A stretch of 64,000 nt of DNA from CAYJAZ01 sp964368455 (GCA_964368455.1 CAYJAZ010000004.1:62001-126000); one strand, 5' to 3'; shown: positions 17,766 through 27,235, counted from the first letter of the stretch. A program made the numbers and translations. Notes: generated from the letters alone by a model not told the origin.

Positions 17766-20084
17766 ATGAGTTTAACAGCAAGTATGTGGACTGGCGTATC
17801 AGGTATGCTAGCACACGGCGACAAAATGAATGTTATAGGTAACAACATCGCTAACGTGAACACCATTGGCTTCAAATCACAAAGAATGGACTTTGCTGAT
17901 TTGTTATATACCGATCAATACACAAATGGCGGTTTAAACCAGATGGGTTTAGGTGTAAGAACAGCAACTATTATCACAGCCTTTACACAAGGACCTTATG
18001 AATCAACAACAAACCCAACTGATCTTGCGATCAGTGGTTCTGGTTTTTTCCAAGTTCGCGATCCAAATTCTAACGAAGATTTTTACACAAGAGCTGGTAA
18101 CTTCACTTTTGATAAAGAAGGTAATCTCGTTGATTCTAATCAATACATTTTACAAGGTTGGAAGATCGAAACTACTGGCGGTGTGACACGTTCATCAGGC
18201 GGACTAACAGCGAATGAATCTTCTAATACTTCTAATATCCTCGGAACAGGCACGCCTCAAGACGTGAAATTAGATGCCTTTACTATCAATCCATTTGCTA
18301 CAACAAATGTTTCTATGATCACAAACCTTTCTGCAACTGCTGACGATGCTATAGGCAATGATTCAAATCCATTTGCAGCTCTCTTTGAAACTTGGGATGG
18401 AACACAACCTCCAATTAATGCATCAACTCCACCTATTCCTCAATCAGCTTATTCTTATGCCGCACCTATCGAAGTTTACGACGAAGCAGGCGTATTGCAT
18501 AACCTTACAATTTATTACGATAAAGTTGATAAAGAAGACTACGAAGGCGGCGAAGGCGGCGGTGAAATTTGGGAATATATTATCACAATGGATCCAGCTG
18601 AAGATAAAAGACAATATTTTGATTACGATCCAACAAATCCAGAAGGCGGAAATCTCGTTGATGTTTCTTCCACAAAAATGGCTGGCTTACTCGGTTCAGG
18701 CACTCTCACCTTCAACTCTTCAGGACAAGTAACTAACCAATCAATGTATACATTATTTGGAGCTTCAACCCCTGAAAGCAATCCTAGCGATTTTCACTCT
18801 TATTACGATCAGGCAACTGATTCTTATATAGACGTGCCTATGATGAATACTGGCGGTTGGACTGTAGATCCTGTGACAGGTGCTCCAAGCCAAAATCCAG
18901 TTCTAGAAAAAAATATCTCAGATCAAGAAAATTGGCGTACAGCTGAAATTTCAGCAGAAGGCTACCCTATTCTTACTCCTAACTTCACAGGCCTTCTAGG
19001 TTCTCAAACAACTGGTTCTGAACTCGGAGCTGCACACGCTATAGAAATCAATCTTGGCCTCAAAGCATCTAATTTAGACGCCCCTTGGAGCATTCCAACC
19101 GGTAGTCTTGCAGATTTAGCAGTAGATCCATACAGAGATAACCCTAGCTACGACGCAAACGATCCATTTGGTTCAGGCGGCCCAGAATATTATTTGATGA
19201 ATGAAGAATATTCAACACAACAATACAGCACTGTAACTGCCGAGTTAGACAGATTAAGAGCAGAGTGGGAAGCTGGCGGATATATGCGAGATGATGGTGC
19301 TGGCGGGCAAGTTGAAATCACTTTCTCACAATTAGTAAACGGAACTTATACTTCAGCAGATATTGTCGCTGCTACAGGTTTAGCACCAGATGGCGTAACT
19401 CCAGCTTCTGCAGCCACAGCCCAAGCAATCTATAACGACTTTGCTAACACTCCACTCACAAGTATAGATCCTCTTACAGGTAATACTTTAAGTGCAATGC
19501 AATTTGAAGTTGCTAACCCAGCTAACACTCTAGGCCAACTTCAATATATCTACAATACAGCACTAGGCGGCGGACAAAATGTAGACCGTTCCATCTTCTC
19601 AGCAGGAACTCCTGCAAACGCAACCGAACTTGCAACCTTTGTAAATCCAGTTATTGAAAGTTCAGCTACACAATCATTTGACGGTTCATCAGCAACCTAT
19701 AAAAGTTCACAAAATGGCTATCCATTCGGTAACTTATCAAGTTATTATGTTGATCAAGACGGCGTTTTAGCAGGCGTGTACGACAATGGCGTAACCGTTC
19801 CACTTTACCAAATAGTATTGTACGATTTCACATCAACACAAAACTTGCGTAACGAAGGCGGAAACCTATTCTCACAAACACTAGACTCAGGCGATCCAAA
19901 ATCTGGCCCAGCCGGTGTTGCAGGTTTAGGAACAATTTCTTCAAATACTATTGAACAATCCAACGTTGACTTAGCAACAGAATTTGTCTACATGATCACA
20001 ACACAACGTGGTTTCCAAGGTAACTCAAAAATCGTTACCACAGTAGATACCCTACTCGGCGAAGTTATCAATATGAAGAGATAG
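17766..20084 (+). CDS. flgE: Flagellar hook protein FlgE
   Basis: Subunit of the flagellar hook joining basal body and filament; exported by the flagellar type III apparatus. 772 residues, nearly twice the 400 or so of enterobacterial FlgE. The N-terminal rod-type motif (SGMLAHGDKMNVIGNNIANVNTIGFK region, about 13-38) and the C-terminal block (SNVDLATEFVYMITTQRGFQGNSKIV, near 735-760) are the conserved D0 domain. The middle about 500 residues form the variable, surface-exposed D1-D3 region. A strong ribosome site (GGGAGG) precedes ATG 17766. Transcription is from the sigma-54 promoter upstream. No other flagellar gene is in the window. Confidence 0.95.
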   Translation: MSLTASMWTGVSGMLAHGDKMNVIGNNIANVNTIGFKSQRMDFADLLYTDQYTNGGLNQMGLGVRTATIITAFTQGPYESTTNPTDLAISGSGFFQVRDPNSNEDFYTRAGNFTFDKEGNLVDSNQYILQGWKIETTGGVTRSSGGLTANESSNTSNILGTGTPQDVKLDAFTINPFATTNVSMITNLSATADDAIGNDSNPFAALFETWDGTQPPINASTPPIPQSAYSYAAPIEVYDEAGVLHNLTIYYDKVDKEDYEGGEGGGEIWEYIITMDPAEDKRQYFDYDPTNPEGGNLVDVSSTKMAGLLGSGTLTFNSSGQVTNQSMYTLFGASTPESNPSDFHSYYDQATDSYIDVPMMNTGGWTVDPVTGAPSQNPVLEKNISDQENWRTAEISAEGYPILTPNFTGLLGSQTTGSELGAAHAIEINLGLKASNLDAPWSIPTGSLADLAVDPYRDNPSYDANDPFGSGGPEYYLMNEEYSTQQYSTVTAELDRLRAEWEAGGYMRDDGAGGQVEITFSQLVNGTYTSADIVAATGLAPDGVTPASAATAQAIYNDFANTPLTSIDPLTGNTLSAMQFEVANPANTLGQLQYIYNTALGGGQNVDRSIFSAGTPANATELATFVNPVIESSATQSFDGSSATYKSSQNGYPFGNLSSYYVDQDGVLAGVYDNGVTVPLYQIVLYDFTSTQNLRNEGGNLFSQTLDSGDPKSGPAGVAGLGTISSNTIEQSNVDLATEFVYMITTQRGFQGNSKIVTTVDTLLGEVINMKR

Positions 20085-20118
20085 TAATTTCTTTATAGCA
20101 TGATAAAATCATAAAAAT

Positions 20119-20156
20119 AAAAAAAAGACATGGTTCCCTCCCAATGTCTTTTTTTT
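20119..20156 (+). terminator. Rho-independent terminator of flgE
   Basis: AAAAAAGACAT (20121-20131) pairs with ATGTCTTTTTT (20144-20154), loop GGTTCCCTCCCA, ending in a T-run. Confidence 0.85.
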
Positions 20157-20172
20157 ATTTAATTTTATTTTT

Positions 20173-20616
20173 GTCTCCGACGGCCAAAGGAGCAATGCCC
20201 CTTTGGAAACCCGAATAAAACAAGGTAGTGCGTAGGGTAAGTGGTTAATATTATATCTTATTTTTTTGTTTGCGAAAAAGTTTATATGTATAAATTTCGT
20301 CAGCAGTAAATGAAATGTTCTAGATTCGTCATTGCGAGGAGGAGTATACGACGACGTGGCAATTCATGATTTTAAAAATGAAAAAAACTCTATTCACATT
20401 TTGAACGCAGTGAGAAATGCTAAACAAATCTCAATTAGAATATATTTTCTCACTATTTTAAAGCGAAACAGTATTTAATGTTTTGGTGCAAAGCACCAAA
20501 ACTTTAAAACTTTTTCGCAAATAAAAAAATATATTTTCTACTTTAGCCACTTCCCTACGTACTACCTTGCCTACTAAGGTTTCCAAAGGAAATTATTTCC
20601 TTTGGCCGTCGGAGAC
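20173..20616. repeat. Dispersed palindromic repeat element A (fullest copy)
   Basis: Fills most of the gene-free region 20085-20739. It starts GTCTCCGACGGCCAAAGG and ends with the complement, CCTTTGGCCGTCGGAGAC. The two ends stay roughly complementary for about 110 bp inward (left ...AAGGTAGTGCGTAGGG, right CCCTACGTACTACCTT). Each end also holds its own small palindrome (CCAAAGG...CCTTTGG). In the middle are a GTCATTGCGAGGAG...GACGTGGCAAT segment and a hairpin at 20463-20518. No ORF of note. Related copies lie at 29643, 39508 and 46930. Confidence 0.8.
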
Positions 20617-20681
20617 AAAAAAATAAAGAAAATAATCACGTATAATATATTAAATAAGCCCAAATAGCCTGTATAAAAAAC

Positions 20682-20710
20682 TTGACAAAAGACTTTTAGT
20701 CCAATATTTT
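20682..20710 (+). promoter_or_regulatory. Predicted sigma-70 promoter of mlaC-mlaA
   Basis: TTGACA (20682-20687), 17 bp, TATTTT (20705-20710), 29 nt before the mlaC ATG. Confidence 0.55.
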
Positions 20711-20739
20711 TTTAAAAAACTTTCTTTTGCTGGATAATT

Positions 20740-21363
20740 ATGAAAAAATACTTTTTACTCATTTTGATGAGCATTTTTACACTTTCTACTTTTACTTCTC
20801 ATGCTTTTGCACTTTCTGCTGGCGAACAAGCTCAAAAAACTATTGAAGAGGGTGTGAATAAAATTGTTTCTATTATTGCTGATCCGTCTTTTACAAATCC
20901 TGCTACGCATGAAGCTAAGGTTAAAGAGGCTGAAAGCATTGTTATGCAACTCTTTGATTTTGAAGAATTTTCATCTCGTACTGTTGGTAAAAACTGGAGA
21001 AATTTCTCTGAAGATCAAAAAAAGCGTTTTGAAGATGCTTTTACACTTTTGCTTCGTAATACTTATTTAGACGCTCTTGATAGTTATAATGGCGAAAAGG
21101 TTCTCTACGATTCTGTGATTGAGGGAAATAATGGCACAAGGGTTGAAGTTCGCACTTCTGTTTTAGCGGATAACAAGAAAATTCCTTTTGCTTTTCGTAT
21201 GCTTAAAAAAAATAATACATGGTTTGTATACGATGTGTTAATAGAAAATATAAGTCTCATAAAAAATTACAGAGAACAATTTGCTTCCTTCCTTTCTTCT
21301 TCAAATCCTGACGAACTCATTTCAAAAGTTGAAGAAAAGGCAAAAGAAGTTAAAGCGAATTAA
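20740..21363 (+). CDS. mlaC: MlaC-type periplasmic phospholipid-binding protein
   Basis: Carries phospholipids across the periplasm between the MlaA outer-membrane complex and the MlaFEDB inner-membrane complex. 207 residues. A signal peptide of about 24 residues ends in AFA. The mature part is a typical MlaC/Ttg2D domain (DFEEFSSRTVGKNWRNFSEDQKKRFEDAF, later VRTSVL and WFVYDVLIENISLIKNYREQF). It is 20 nt upstream of mlaA and shares its promoter. The permease, ATPase and MCE subunits are in a separate locus at 35101-37169. Confidence 0.9.
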   Translation: MKKYFLLILMSIFTLSTFTSHAFALSAGEQAQKTIEEGVNKIVSIIADPSFTNPATHEAKVKEAESIVMQLFDFEEFSSRTVGKNWRNFSEDQKKRFEDAFTLLLRNTYLDALDSYNGEKVLYDSVIEGNNGTRVEVRTSVLADNKKIPFAFRMLKKNNTWFVYDVLIENISLIKNYREQFASFLSSSNPDELISKVEEKAKEVKAN

Positions 21364-21383
21364 TTATCTCTTAAGGGGAAAAC

Positions 21384-22196
21384 ATGTATTATACTTCTTT
21401 TGGTTCACAGCAATCTAAGCCATTTTTCTTGCTTTTAATTTCTTTTGTTTTGCTACTTTTATTACAGGGCTGTGCGAGTAAGGAACATTCTGATTCTGCC
21501 CTTCAAAATCAAGATTTGACTTATGATTTTGAAGCTGAATACGCTGAAGATGTTGCACCTTCGGTTGAAGATCCTTTTGAAGGTTTCAATAGGACGATTC
21601 ACAGCTTTAATGATTTTCTATTGCTAGATGTGATAAAGCCCGTGCATAAAGGCTATTCTTATATTGTGCCTACGCGGATACGTTCAGGCTTGAGTAATTT
21701 TGCAAATCATCTTGCTTTTCCAGTACGTTTTTTAAATGCACTTATGCAATTTGACTTAGGCGGAGCTGGTGTTGAACTTGGTTATTTTATCATAAATTCA
21801 GTAACTTCATTAGGACTTGCTGATATTTCACACACAAAAGAAGCCTATCACTATCATAATAAACAAGCCTATTCTTTTGATGTCACACTTGCTCGTTGGG
21901 GCTTTGCAGAGGGCTCTCCAATTATGCTGCCTATTTTTGGCCCAAAGGGTATACGTGGCGTATTTGGCTTAGCTGGCGATATTGCAATGGATCCACTTGC
22001 TTATGTGCTTCCTATTGAAGCTTCACTTGTTCAAGGCGGCATTAATTTTAATACTTTAGATCAGATCTATATGCCTTACGAACAGTTAAAACAAGCATCT
22101 ATTGATCCTTATATTGCTATTCGTGATGCAGTTATTCTTAATCAAAGAAATCTCACAAGAGATCATTTGCAAAAATTAGAAGAAATTTATTTTTAA
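21384..22196 (+). CDS. mlaA: MlaA (VacJ) lipoprotein
   Basis: Outer-membrane lipoprotein that removes misplaced phospholipids from the outer leaflet and passes them to MlaC. 270 residues. The signal peptide ends with LLQGC, with lipid-modified Cys30. The core has the family hallmark DPFEGFNRTIHSFND, then RSGLSNFANHLAFPVRFLNALMQ, and WGFAEGSPIMLPIFGP further on. AAGGGG precedes ATG 21384. A bidirectional terminator follows. Confidence 0.94.
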   Translation: MYYTSFGSQQSKPFFLLLISFVLLLLLQGCASKEHSDSALQNQDLTYDFEAEYAEDVAPSVEDPFEGFNRTIHSFNDFLLLDVIKPVHKGYSYIVPTRIRSGLSNFANHLAFPVRFLNALMQFDLGGAGVELGYFIINSVTSLGLADISHTKEAYHYHNKQAYSFDVTLARWGFAEGSPIMLPIFGPKGIRGVFGLAGDIAMDPLAYVLPIEASLVQGGINFNTLDQIYMPYEQLKQASIDPYIAIRDAVILNQRNLTRDHLQKLEEIYF

Positions 22197-22219
22197 AAAC
22201 ATAGCCTAGTAAAAATATA

Positions 22220-22254
22220 AAAAAAACGAGTTCTATAAGTTGAACTCGTTTTTT
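22220..22254. terminator. Bidirectional terminator between mlaA and pssA
   Basis: AAAAAACGAGTTC pairs with GAACTCGTTTTTT (22242-22254), with A- and T-runs that serve both converging genes. Confidence 0.85.
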
Positions 22255-22274
22255 TTATTCTTTATATTTTTATT

Positions 22275-23099
22275 CTAATCTATATTGTAAGTAGATTTTC
22301 TAAATCTTCTATTTGTGATTGGCACATATACAAAGGTGTAAAATATGCCAGAAAGAGCAAATAAAAAGAAGAAAGGAAAGAGAAAGAGTCTTGGTTCTGA
22401 AAATACAAATACGAAGAGCAGTAAAACAATTACAATGAATTGAAGTGGGTGTTTTTTAGCCCATCCAAATTCTTTGAAAGAGAAATACCTCACTCTGCTC
22501 ACCATGAGCAAGCCTGTTATCATGCAAAGAGCAAGTTGGAAATAAGGCATTGTGAGTATTGGTAAGAGGTATTTATAAGGAGAAAAGAGAACAAATGAAG
22601 CTATAATTGCACCGGCTGCTGGGCTTGGAAGCCCTATAAAGAATTTCTTTTCATTTGGTTCTAGAGCTGCAGAAACATTGAATCTTGCTAATCTAAGTGC
22701 GGCACAAGCAAGGAATAAAAAGGAAACACCCATTCCAGCTCTACCAAGATCGTGCAAGGACCAATGCCACATCAATACGGCAGGTGCCATACCAAAGGCA
22801 ATGACATCAGCTAATGAATCGTATTGAATACCAAATTCACTGGAAGTTCCTGTAAGCCTCGCAACTTTACCATCAATCCCATCAAGAAATGCAGACACAA
22901 ATATACAAAAAGCTGCATTTGTAAAGCTTTGCTCAGAAGACAAAACAATACTCAAAAAAGCAAAAAATATAGATGAGGTAGTGAAAAGGTTTGGCAAAAT
23001 ATAGATAGCCCTTTTTCTCAAAGCAAGTTTTGGCTTTTGAGCAGGAATAATAACTTCATCCTTTGTATCAGGAGCTTCATTGGTATTATTGTTTTGCAT
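22275..23099 (-). CDS. pssA: CDP-diacylglycerol-serine O-phosphatidyltransferase
   Basis: Makes phosphatidylserine from CDP-diacylglycerol and serine in the inner membrane. 274 residues with about eight membrane helices. The CDP-alcohol phosphotransferase motif runs from Asp73 to Asp98 (DGIDGKVAR...GIQYDSLAD). The long polar N-terminus (about 30 residues) precedes the first helix. This is the membrane-embedded (type II) enzyme, unlike the soluble PssA of E. coli. psd, 24 nt upstream, uses its product. Confidence 0.92.
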   Translation of the reverse strand: MQNNNTNEAPDTKDEVIIPAQKPKLALRKRAIYILPNLFTTSSIFFAFLSIVLSSEQSFTNAAFCIFVSAFLDGIDGKVARLTGTSSEFGIQYDSLADVIAFGMAPAVLMWHWSLHDLGRAGMGVSFLFLACAALRLARFNVSAALEPNEKKFFIGLPSPAAGAIIASFVLFSPYKYLLPILTMPYFQLALCMITGLLMVSRVRYFSFKEFGWAKKHPLQFIVIVLLLFVFVFSEPRLFLFPFFFLFALSGIFYTFVYVPITNRRFRKSTYNID

Positions 23100-23123
23100 G
23101 TTCTTTCCTAAAGTAATTCTTTA

Positions 23124-23780
23124 TTATGATTTTTTTGTTGCAAGCACAGTTTCAGCTGCAAATACATTTTGCCCTATGGAAACAGATGGACTATGGCTAT
23201 TAGGCAAATAAATATCCACTCTCGAACCAAAACGGATCATTCCAAAACGAGCACCTTTGTCTAATTCATCGCCTTCTTGTACTTTACATACAATACGACG
23301 TGCAATAAGGCCAGTGATTTGTACAAAAGTCCATTCATTATTATCTTTATCTACCATTTGATAAGCACAACGTTCATTGTCTGTACTTGCTTTATCGTGA
23401 GCAGCATTAACAAAAAGACCTGGTATGTATTTGATCTTTGAGATCTTACCGCTAATAGGTGCTCTGTTTACATGCACAGAAAATACATTCATAAATACAG
23501 AAATACAAAGTCTATTTTCGCCAGAAATTGGATCAATTTTCTCATTGATTCTAATAACTTTACCATCAGCAGGTGAAACAGCAAGTTCTTCTTCTTGTGG
23601 TGTTACTCTTTCTGGATCTCTGAAAAAATGCAAAGTAAAGAAAAAGAGCACTAATGAAATAAGTGTTGCACATTCCCACTCTAAAAGTGCGAATGAAAGA
23701 GTTGTGAGTATAAAAAAACAAAGTAAAGGATAGCCTTCATGGGCTATACCGTAAGTTCCTGCTGGGATTATTTTCTTCAT
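23124..23780 (-). CDS. psd: Phosphatidylserine decarboxylase proenzyme
   Basis: Converts phosphatidylserine to phosphatidylethanolamine. 218 residues: the short type common outside enterobacteria. Two hydrophobic stretches near the N-terminus (about 15-50) anchor it; PRDPERVTPQ-like and SPADGKV segments follow. Self-cleavage to a pyruvoyl enzyme should occur at Gly185-Ser186 in RFGSRVDIYLP. Together with pssA this gives the full route to PE. The operon is psd then pssA. Confidence 0.93.
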   Translation of the reverse strand: MKKIIPAGTYGIAHEGYPLLCFFILTTLSFALLEWECATLISLVLFFFTLHFFRDPERVTPQEEELAVSPADGKVIRINEKIDPISGENRLCISVFMNVFSVHVNRAPISGKISKIKYIPGLFVNAAHDKASTDNERCAYQMVDKDNNEWTFVQITGLIARRIVCKVQEGDELDKGARFGMIRFGSRVDIYLPNSHSPSVSIGQNVFAAETVLATKKS

Positions 23781-23922
23781 AAGATATTCCTGTTTTTTTT
23801 ATTTGAAAATTTAAATTTTCGCTAAAGCACAACACAATGTTTGAATTGTAAAAGCTTTTCTATCTAATAATACATATATACTACACACTATAAAAAAACT
23901 CAAGACTTGCTATTAGGTTAAA

Positions 23923-23949
23923 AAAGAAGAAGCTTAAAGCTTCTTCTTT
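23923..23949 (-). terminator. Terminator after the rpmH-rnpA-yidD-yidC-jag cluster
   Basis: AAAGAAGAAGCT (23923-23934) pairs with AGCTTCTTCTTT (23938-23949), followed on the minus strand by T-rich sequence. It separates jag from psd. Confidence 0.7.
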
Positions 23950-23989
23950 ATTAAATTTCATTTCTTTCTTCTGAATTTAGAAAGACATT

Positions 23990-24943
23990 CTAGTGTTTAT
24001 CATTTTTTGCAAGGCTTATAATCACTCTTTTGAGTGGACCTTCGTCAATAGAACGAGTTTGAATATCAGACATATCTTGCAAGGCCAAATGCACAATTCT
24101 TCTTTGGTAAGAAGAAAGTGGGCGTGTTGAAGTGGATTTTCCAGTTTCTCTTGTGCGTGTTGCAAGTTTGAGTGCAAATTCTTGCAAGCGAGAATCTTGT
24201 CTAGAACGATAATCGCCAACTTCAATTTGTACACGTAAATGTGCGTTCAATTCTTTAATAAGCATACGTGCAGCAAGATATTCAAGAGAAGCAAGAGTTT
24301 GCCCTTCTTTGCCTATCAAAAGGCCAGAATTTTCAGTGTCTATGCTAATGCAAAGTCTGTCACTATTAACACTACACTCAACTTGAGCATCTTCAGCAAT
24401 AAGCGAAACAAGAGTAAGTGTCACTCTTTTTGCCGCTTCAAGTAAAAGAACTTGATCTAGATCTTCAATTGAAAGCAAGCTAGAAAAATTTTCTTTGCTA
24501 TCGGAATTTTCTACAGTTTCTTTTCTTTCTCTTTGCTTTGCTTTTTCTTTGTGTTCTTTATGTTCTTTTGTTTGAACTTGTTTCTGAGTTTTTTCACTTG
24601 TTTGCGGCTTAACTTCAGTTTTAATTTTTTCTTCTTTTACTACTTCAGTTTTAGCTTGTTCAGGTTTTTTTGGCTTTTGTGTTTTTTCACTTGGCTTTAC
24701 TGCTTCTTCTTTTGCTTTTTTCTTGAATTTTTCTTCAAAGACAGAGTCTGTTTTTGCATAGAAAAATTCAGCTTTTTTAGCAGAAATTTTTGCATCACGA
24801 GCACCGAAAAGTCCAAAAACACCTGTTTTAGCATCTTCTAGAAGAGTAATTTCTAATTTTTCACGCTCACAATTGAAATAATCGCAAGCAGAATCTATTG
24901 CCATATCAAGAGTCTTGCCTTGAAATTCTTTATAATCTGACAT
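23990..24943 (-). CDS. jag: Jag/KhpB RNA-binding protein
   Basis: 317 residues: an N-terminal Jag_N domain (about 5-52, GKTLDMAIDSACDYF), a long Lys/Glu/Gln-rich linker (about 65-160), a KH domain with LLIGKEGQTLASLEYLA (about 210-226) and a C-terminal R3H domain (YQRRIVHLALQD, later SIDEGPLKRVIIS). KhpB proteins bind many RNAs and affect cell division and elongation in Gram-positives; the role here is inferred. It ends the yidC cluster, the usual place. Confidence 0.92.
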   Translation of the reverse strand: MSDYKEFQGKTLDMAIDSACDYFNCEREKLEITLLEDAKTGVFGLFGARDAKISAKKAEFFYAKTDSVFEEKFKKKAKEEAVKPSEKTQKPKKPEQAKTEVVKEEKIKTEVKPQTSEKTQKQVQTKEHKEHKEKAKQRERKETVENSDSKENFSSLLSIEDLDQVLLLEAAKRVTLTLVSLIAEDAQVECSVNSDRLCISIDTENSGLLIGKEGQTLASLEYLAARMLIKELNAHLRVQIEVGDYRSRQDSRLQEFALKLATRTRETGKSTSTRPLSSYQRRIVHLALQDMSDIQTRSIDEGPLKRVIISLAKNDKH

Positions 24944-24964
24944 TTTTTGTCCTTTATACTTGAA

Positions 24965-26566
24965 TTATTTGATTTTTCTTAAAGTGTACCACTGTTGTGC
25001 AATACCAACTACGTTACTCATAAGCCAGTAAAGTACAAGACCTGATGGGAAGTTTAAGAACATGAAAGTAAAGATAATTGGCATAAAGAGCATCATCTTT
25101 CTTTGTGTTGGATCGCCCATGCTTGGTGTGAGCAACTGTTGTAAGAACATTGTACCACCCATGATTATTGGAGTGATATAGAATGGATCTTTTGCTGACA
25201 AGTCAGCAAGCCAAATATAATCTGTGAAAGGTAAATAATAAATAAAATCTGAATGACGCAATTCTAATGAATTGAGCAATGCTTGATAAAGAGCAAAGAA
25301 TACAGGGATTTGAATAAGAATTGGCAAACAACCGCCTAATGGATTTACACCATAGGTTTTGTAAAGTTGCATCATTTCTTTGCTTAATTGTTCTTTATTG
25401 TCTTTGTATTTTTCTTGCAATTGCTTCATCATTGGCTGAATTCTCTTCATTTTTTCCATTGATCTAAAGCTTGCACGTGTGAGCGGCCAGAAAATAAGTT
25501 TGATAAGAATAGTAAGCAAGATAATAGCTATACCCCAGTTTGCATACACATTATCATAGATAAATGTCATAACAATCAAAAGAGGACGAGCTAAGATATC
25601 AAACATACCCATATCAGTTGCTTCGCCAAGTTCTTGTGGAGCTAAAGCTAACAAAGAAGCATCTTTAGGGCCAAACCACCAATAGTTTTGGAAAGTTTGA
25701 GCTTGATTTGCTTGGAGAATGAAATCAGATTCTTCCAATGCTACACGCCAAATACCTGATTGAATTCTTGCTTTAAGCGTAGCTGGATTTTGTGAAACAG
25801 GAGCAACTGCTGCTAAGAAATAGTTAGAAGCAACACCAGCCCAATTGAATATTTCACTTGTTGTAAAGCCAGTTTCTGTAAGTTCATCAACATCTAAATC
25901 TTCATTCAAATCACCATTTTCATACACAAGTTTCATTGTATCGTAAGAATTGTCTGGACTTGAAAGTGAAGCTGCTGCAAGAGTGAAAGCAAGACGTGCA
26001 TTTGCTGGCACAGCAGATAAAAGCTCTAAATTTTCTTCAATTAGATAAGTTTCAGCATTGAAAGATAAAGTTCTTTTAAAGTTCAAATCACCCATTCTAC
26101 CAATGAGTTCAATACTTTTGCTTTCGTTTTCTGCTAAAGAGATGTCTTGTGCATCTGATTGCCATTGGCCGTTAAACCAAGTAGGCTGTCCACCAAGCAA
26201 AATACCCATTGGAGAAACAAGGGCTGCTTGTTCTGAAATCATTTCAACAACAGTGCTTGAATTGAGTTCAGCATGGTATTTTTTGAGTTTGAAAGATGAC
26301 AATACGCCGCCACTTGTATTGATTACAGCTGTGTAAAGCGGAGTATCGATAGTGATTTTGCGGCCTTCGGTTGGTGCAAAAACAGCCGCTGCTGGTGCTT
26401 GCGGACTTTGAGCTGGCATAATGTCAGCTGATGCTGAATCTTGCTCAACTTGTGCTTGTTCAGGAACAGGTTGCGGTGTCCATCCCATGTAAGTTGAAAG
26501 CTGCGACCAGCCTAGAAGAATGGCCAAACATAAGGCAGTAGCAATTAAAACGCGTTTAGATTCCAT
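24965..26566 (-). CDS. yidC: Membrane protein insertase YidC
   Basis: Inserts and folds inner-membrane proteins, alone or with Sec. 533 residues, the Gram-negative form: N-terminal TM (5-25), large periplasmic beta-sandwich domain (about 55-335), then five helices. The hydrophilic-groove arginine lies in WPLTRASFRSMEKM; the cytoplasmic hairpin is MKQLQEKYKDNKEQLSKEMM; the later helices include GGCLPILIQIPVFFALY and FNFPSGLVLYW-like sequence. It lies between yidD and jag. Confidence 0.96.
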   Translation of the reverse strand: MESKRVLIATALCLAILLGWSQLSTYMGWTPQPVPEQAQVEQDSASADIMPAQSPQAPAAAVFAPTEGRKITIDTPLYTAVINTSGGVLSSFKLKKYHAELNSSTVVEMISEQAALVSPMGILLGGQPTWFNGQWQSDAQDISLAENESKSIELIGRMGDLNFKRTLSFNAETYLIEENLELLSAVPANARLAFTLAAASLSSPDNSYDTMKLVYENGDLNEDLDVDELTETGFTTSEIFNWAGVASNYFLAAVAPVSQNPATLKARIQSGIWRVALEESDFILQANQAQTFQNYWWFGPKDASLLALAPQELGEATDMGMFDILARPLLIVMTFIYDNVYANWGIAIILLTILIKLIFWPLTRASFRSMEKMKRIQPMMKQLQEKYKDNKEQLSKEMMQLYKTYGVNPLGGCLPILIQIPVFFALYQALLNSLELRHSDFIYYLPFTDYIWLADLSAKDPFYITPIIMGGTMFLQQLLTPSMGDPTQRKMMLFMPIIFTFMFLNFPSGLVLYWLMSNVVGIAQQWYTLRKIK

Positions 26567-26640
26567 AAATAATCCTCTGTATTAAAGGCTTATTGTGCAG
26601 AATTCGAGTTTTAAAAATTCTATAAAATGTTTTTGCTACT

Positions 26641-26895
26641 TTATATATTCTTCTTGTTCTTCTTGGGTGGAACTGGATCAAAGCCACCTTCAAAAAGAGG
26701 ATTACATCTTAAGATACGGCAAGTCGCAAGGAATAAACCGTAAAAAACACCATGCACTTCAATAGCTTCCATTGCGTAGTTTGAACAAGAAGGATAATAA
26801 CGACACGCATTTGGAAGAAAGGGCGAAATGCATTTCTTATAAAACTTTATAGGAAACAAGAAAAGCTGTTTGACAATAAACCTAAAGTTATTCAT
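26641..26895 (-). CDS. yidD: Membrane protein insertion efficiency factor YidD
   Basis: 84 residues. Has the family core FYKKCISPFLPNACRYYPSCSNYAMEAIEVHG with its conserved cysteines and ends in GGFDPVP. It is thought to assist YidC at the membrane. ATG 26895 overlaps the end of rnpA by 8 nt, as in most genomes. Confidence 0.95.
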   Translation of the reverse strand: MNNFRFIVKQLFLFPIKFYKKCISPFLPNACRYYPSCSNYAMEAIEVHGVFYGLFLATCRILRCNPLFEGGFDPVPPKKNKKNI

Positions 26896-27235
26896 ATTTT
26901 TTTAAAAGCCCAAGTAGTTCATCTTCTACTTTTTTATAGTTCATTTCTGCGATTTTTATGTGTTTTTTAGGTGTAAATACAATATCAGCAGAAAGGGGAA
27001 GTGCTTCTTGATTTTTTCTGCAAAATTCACGAAGTAATCTTTTTAGCCTATTTCTCATCACAGCATTCCCAACTTTTTTCGTGACAGCCATGCCGACACG
27101 TGGATAATTTTGTTCTGCTTTTGTGTTGATAAATGCTAGAAATAATCGTGAATGGAGTTTTATCCCCTCATTATAACAAAGAGAAAAATCAGATCTTTTT
27201 AATAATCTTTTTTCTTTTTCCCAAGTTAAAGGCAT
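26888..27235 (-). CDS. rnpA: Ribonuclease P protein component
   Basis: Protein subunit of RNase P, which matures tRNA 5' ends. 115 residues from ATG 27235 (a GGGA site lies upstream; TTG 27241 is an alternative). It contains the RNA-binding RNR box as AVMRNRLKRLLREFCR and the N-terminal LLKRSDF start. It follows rpmH after an unusually long 0.2-kb spacer. Confidence 0.94.
   Translation of the reverse strand: MPLTWEKEKRLLKRSDFSLCYNEGIKLHSRLFLAFINTKAEQNYPRVGMAVTKKVGNAVMRNRLKRLLREFCRKNQEALPLSADIVFTPKKHIKIAEMNYKKVEDELLGLLKKYE

Noticed and set aside
24533..24841. Phe-rich ORF on the plus strand
   Set aside because: It is the antisense of the Lys/Glu-rich linker of jag; the composition follows from that.
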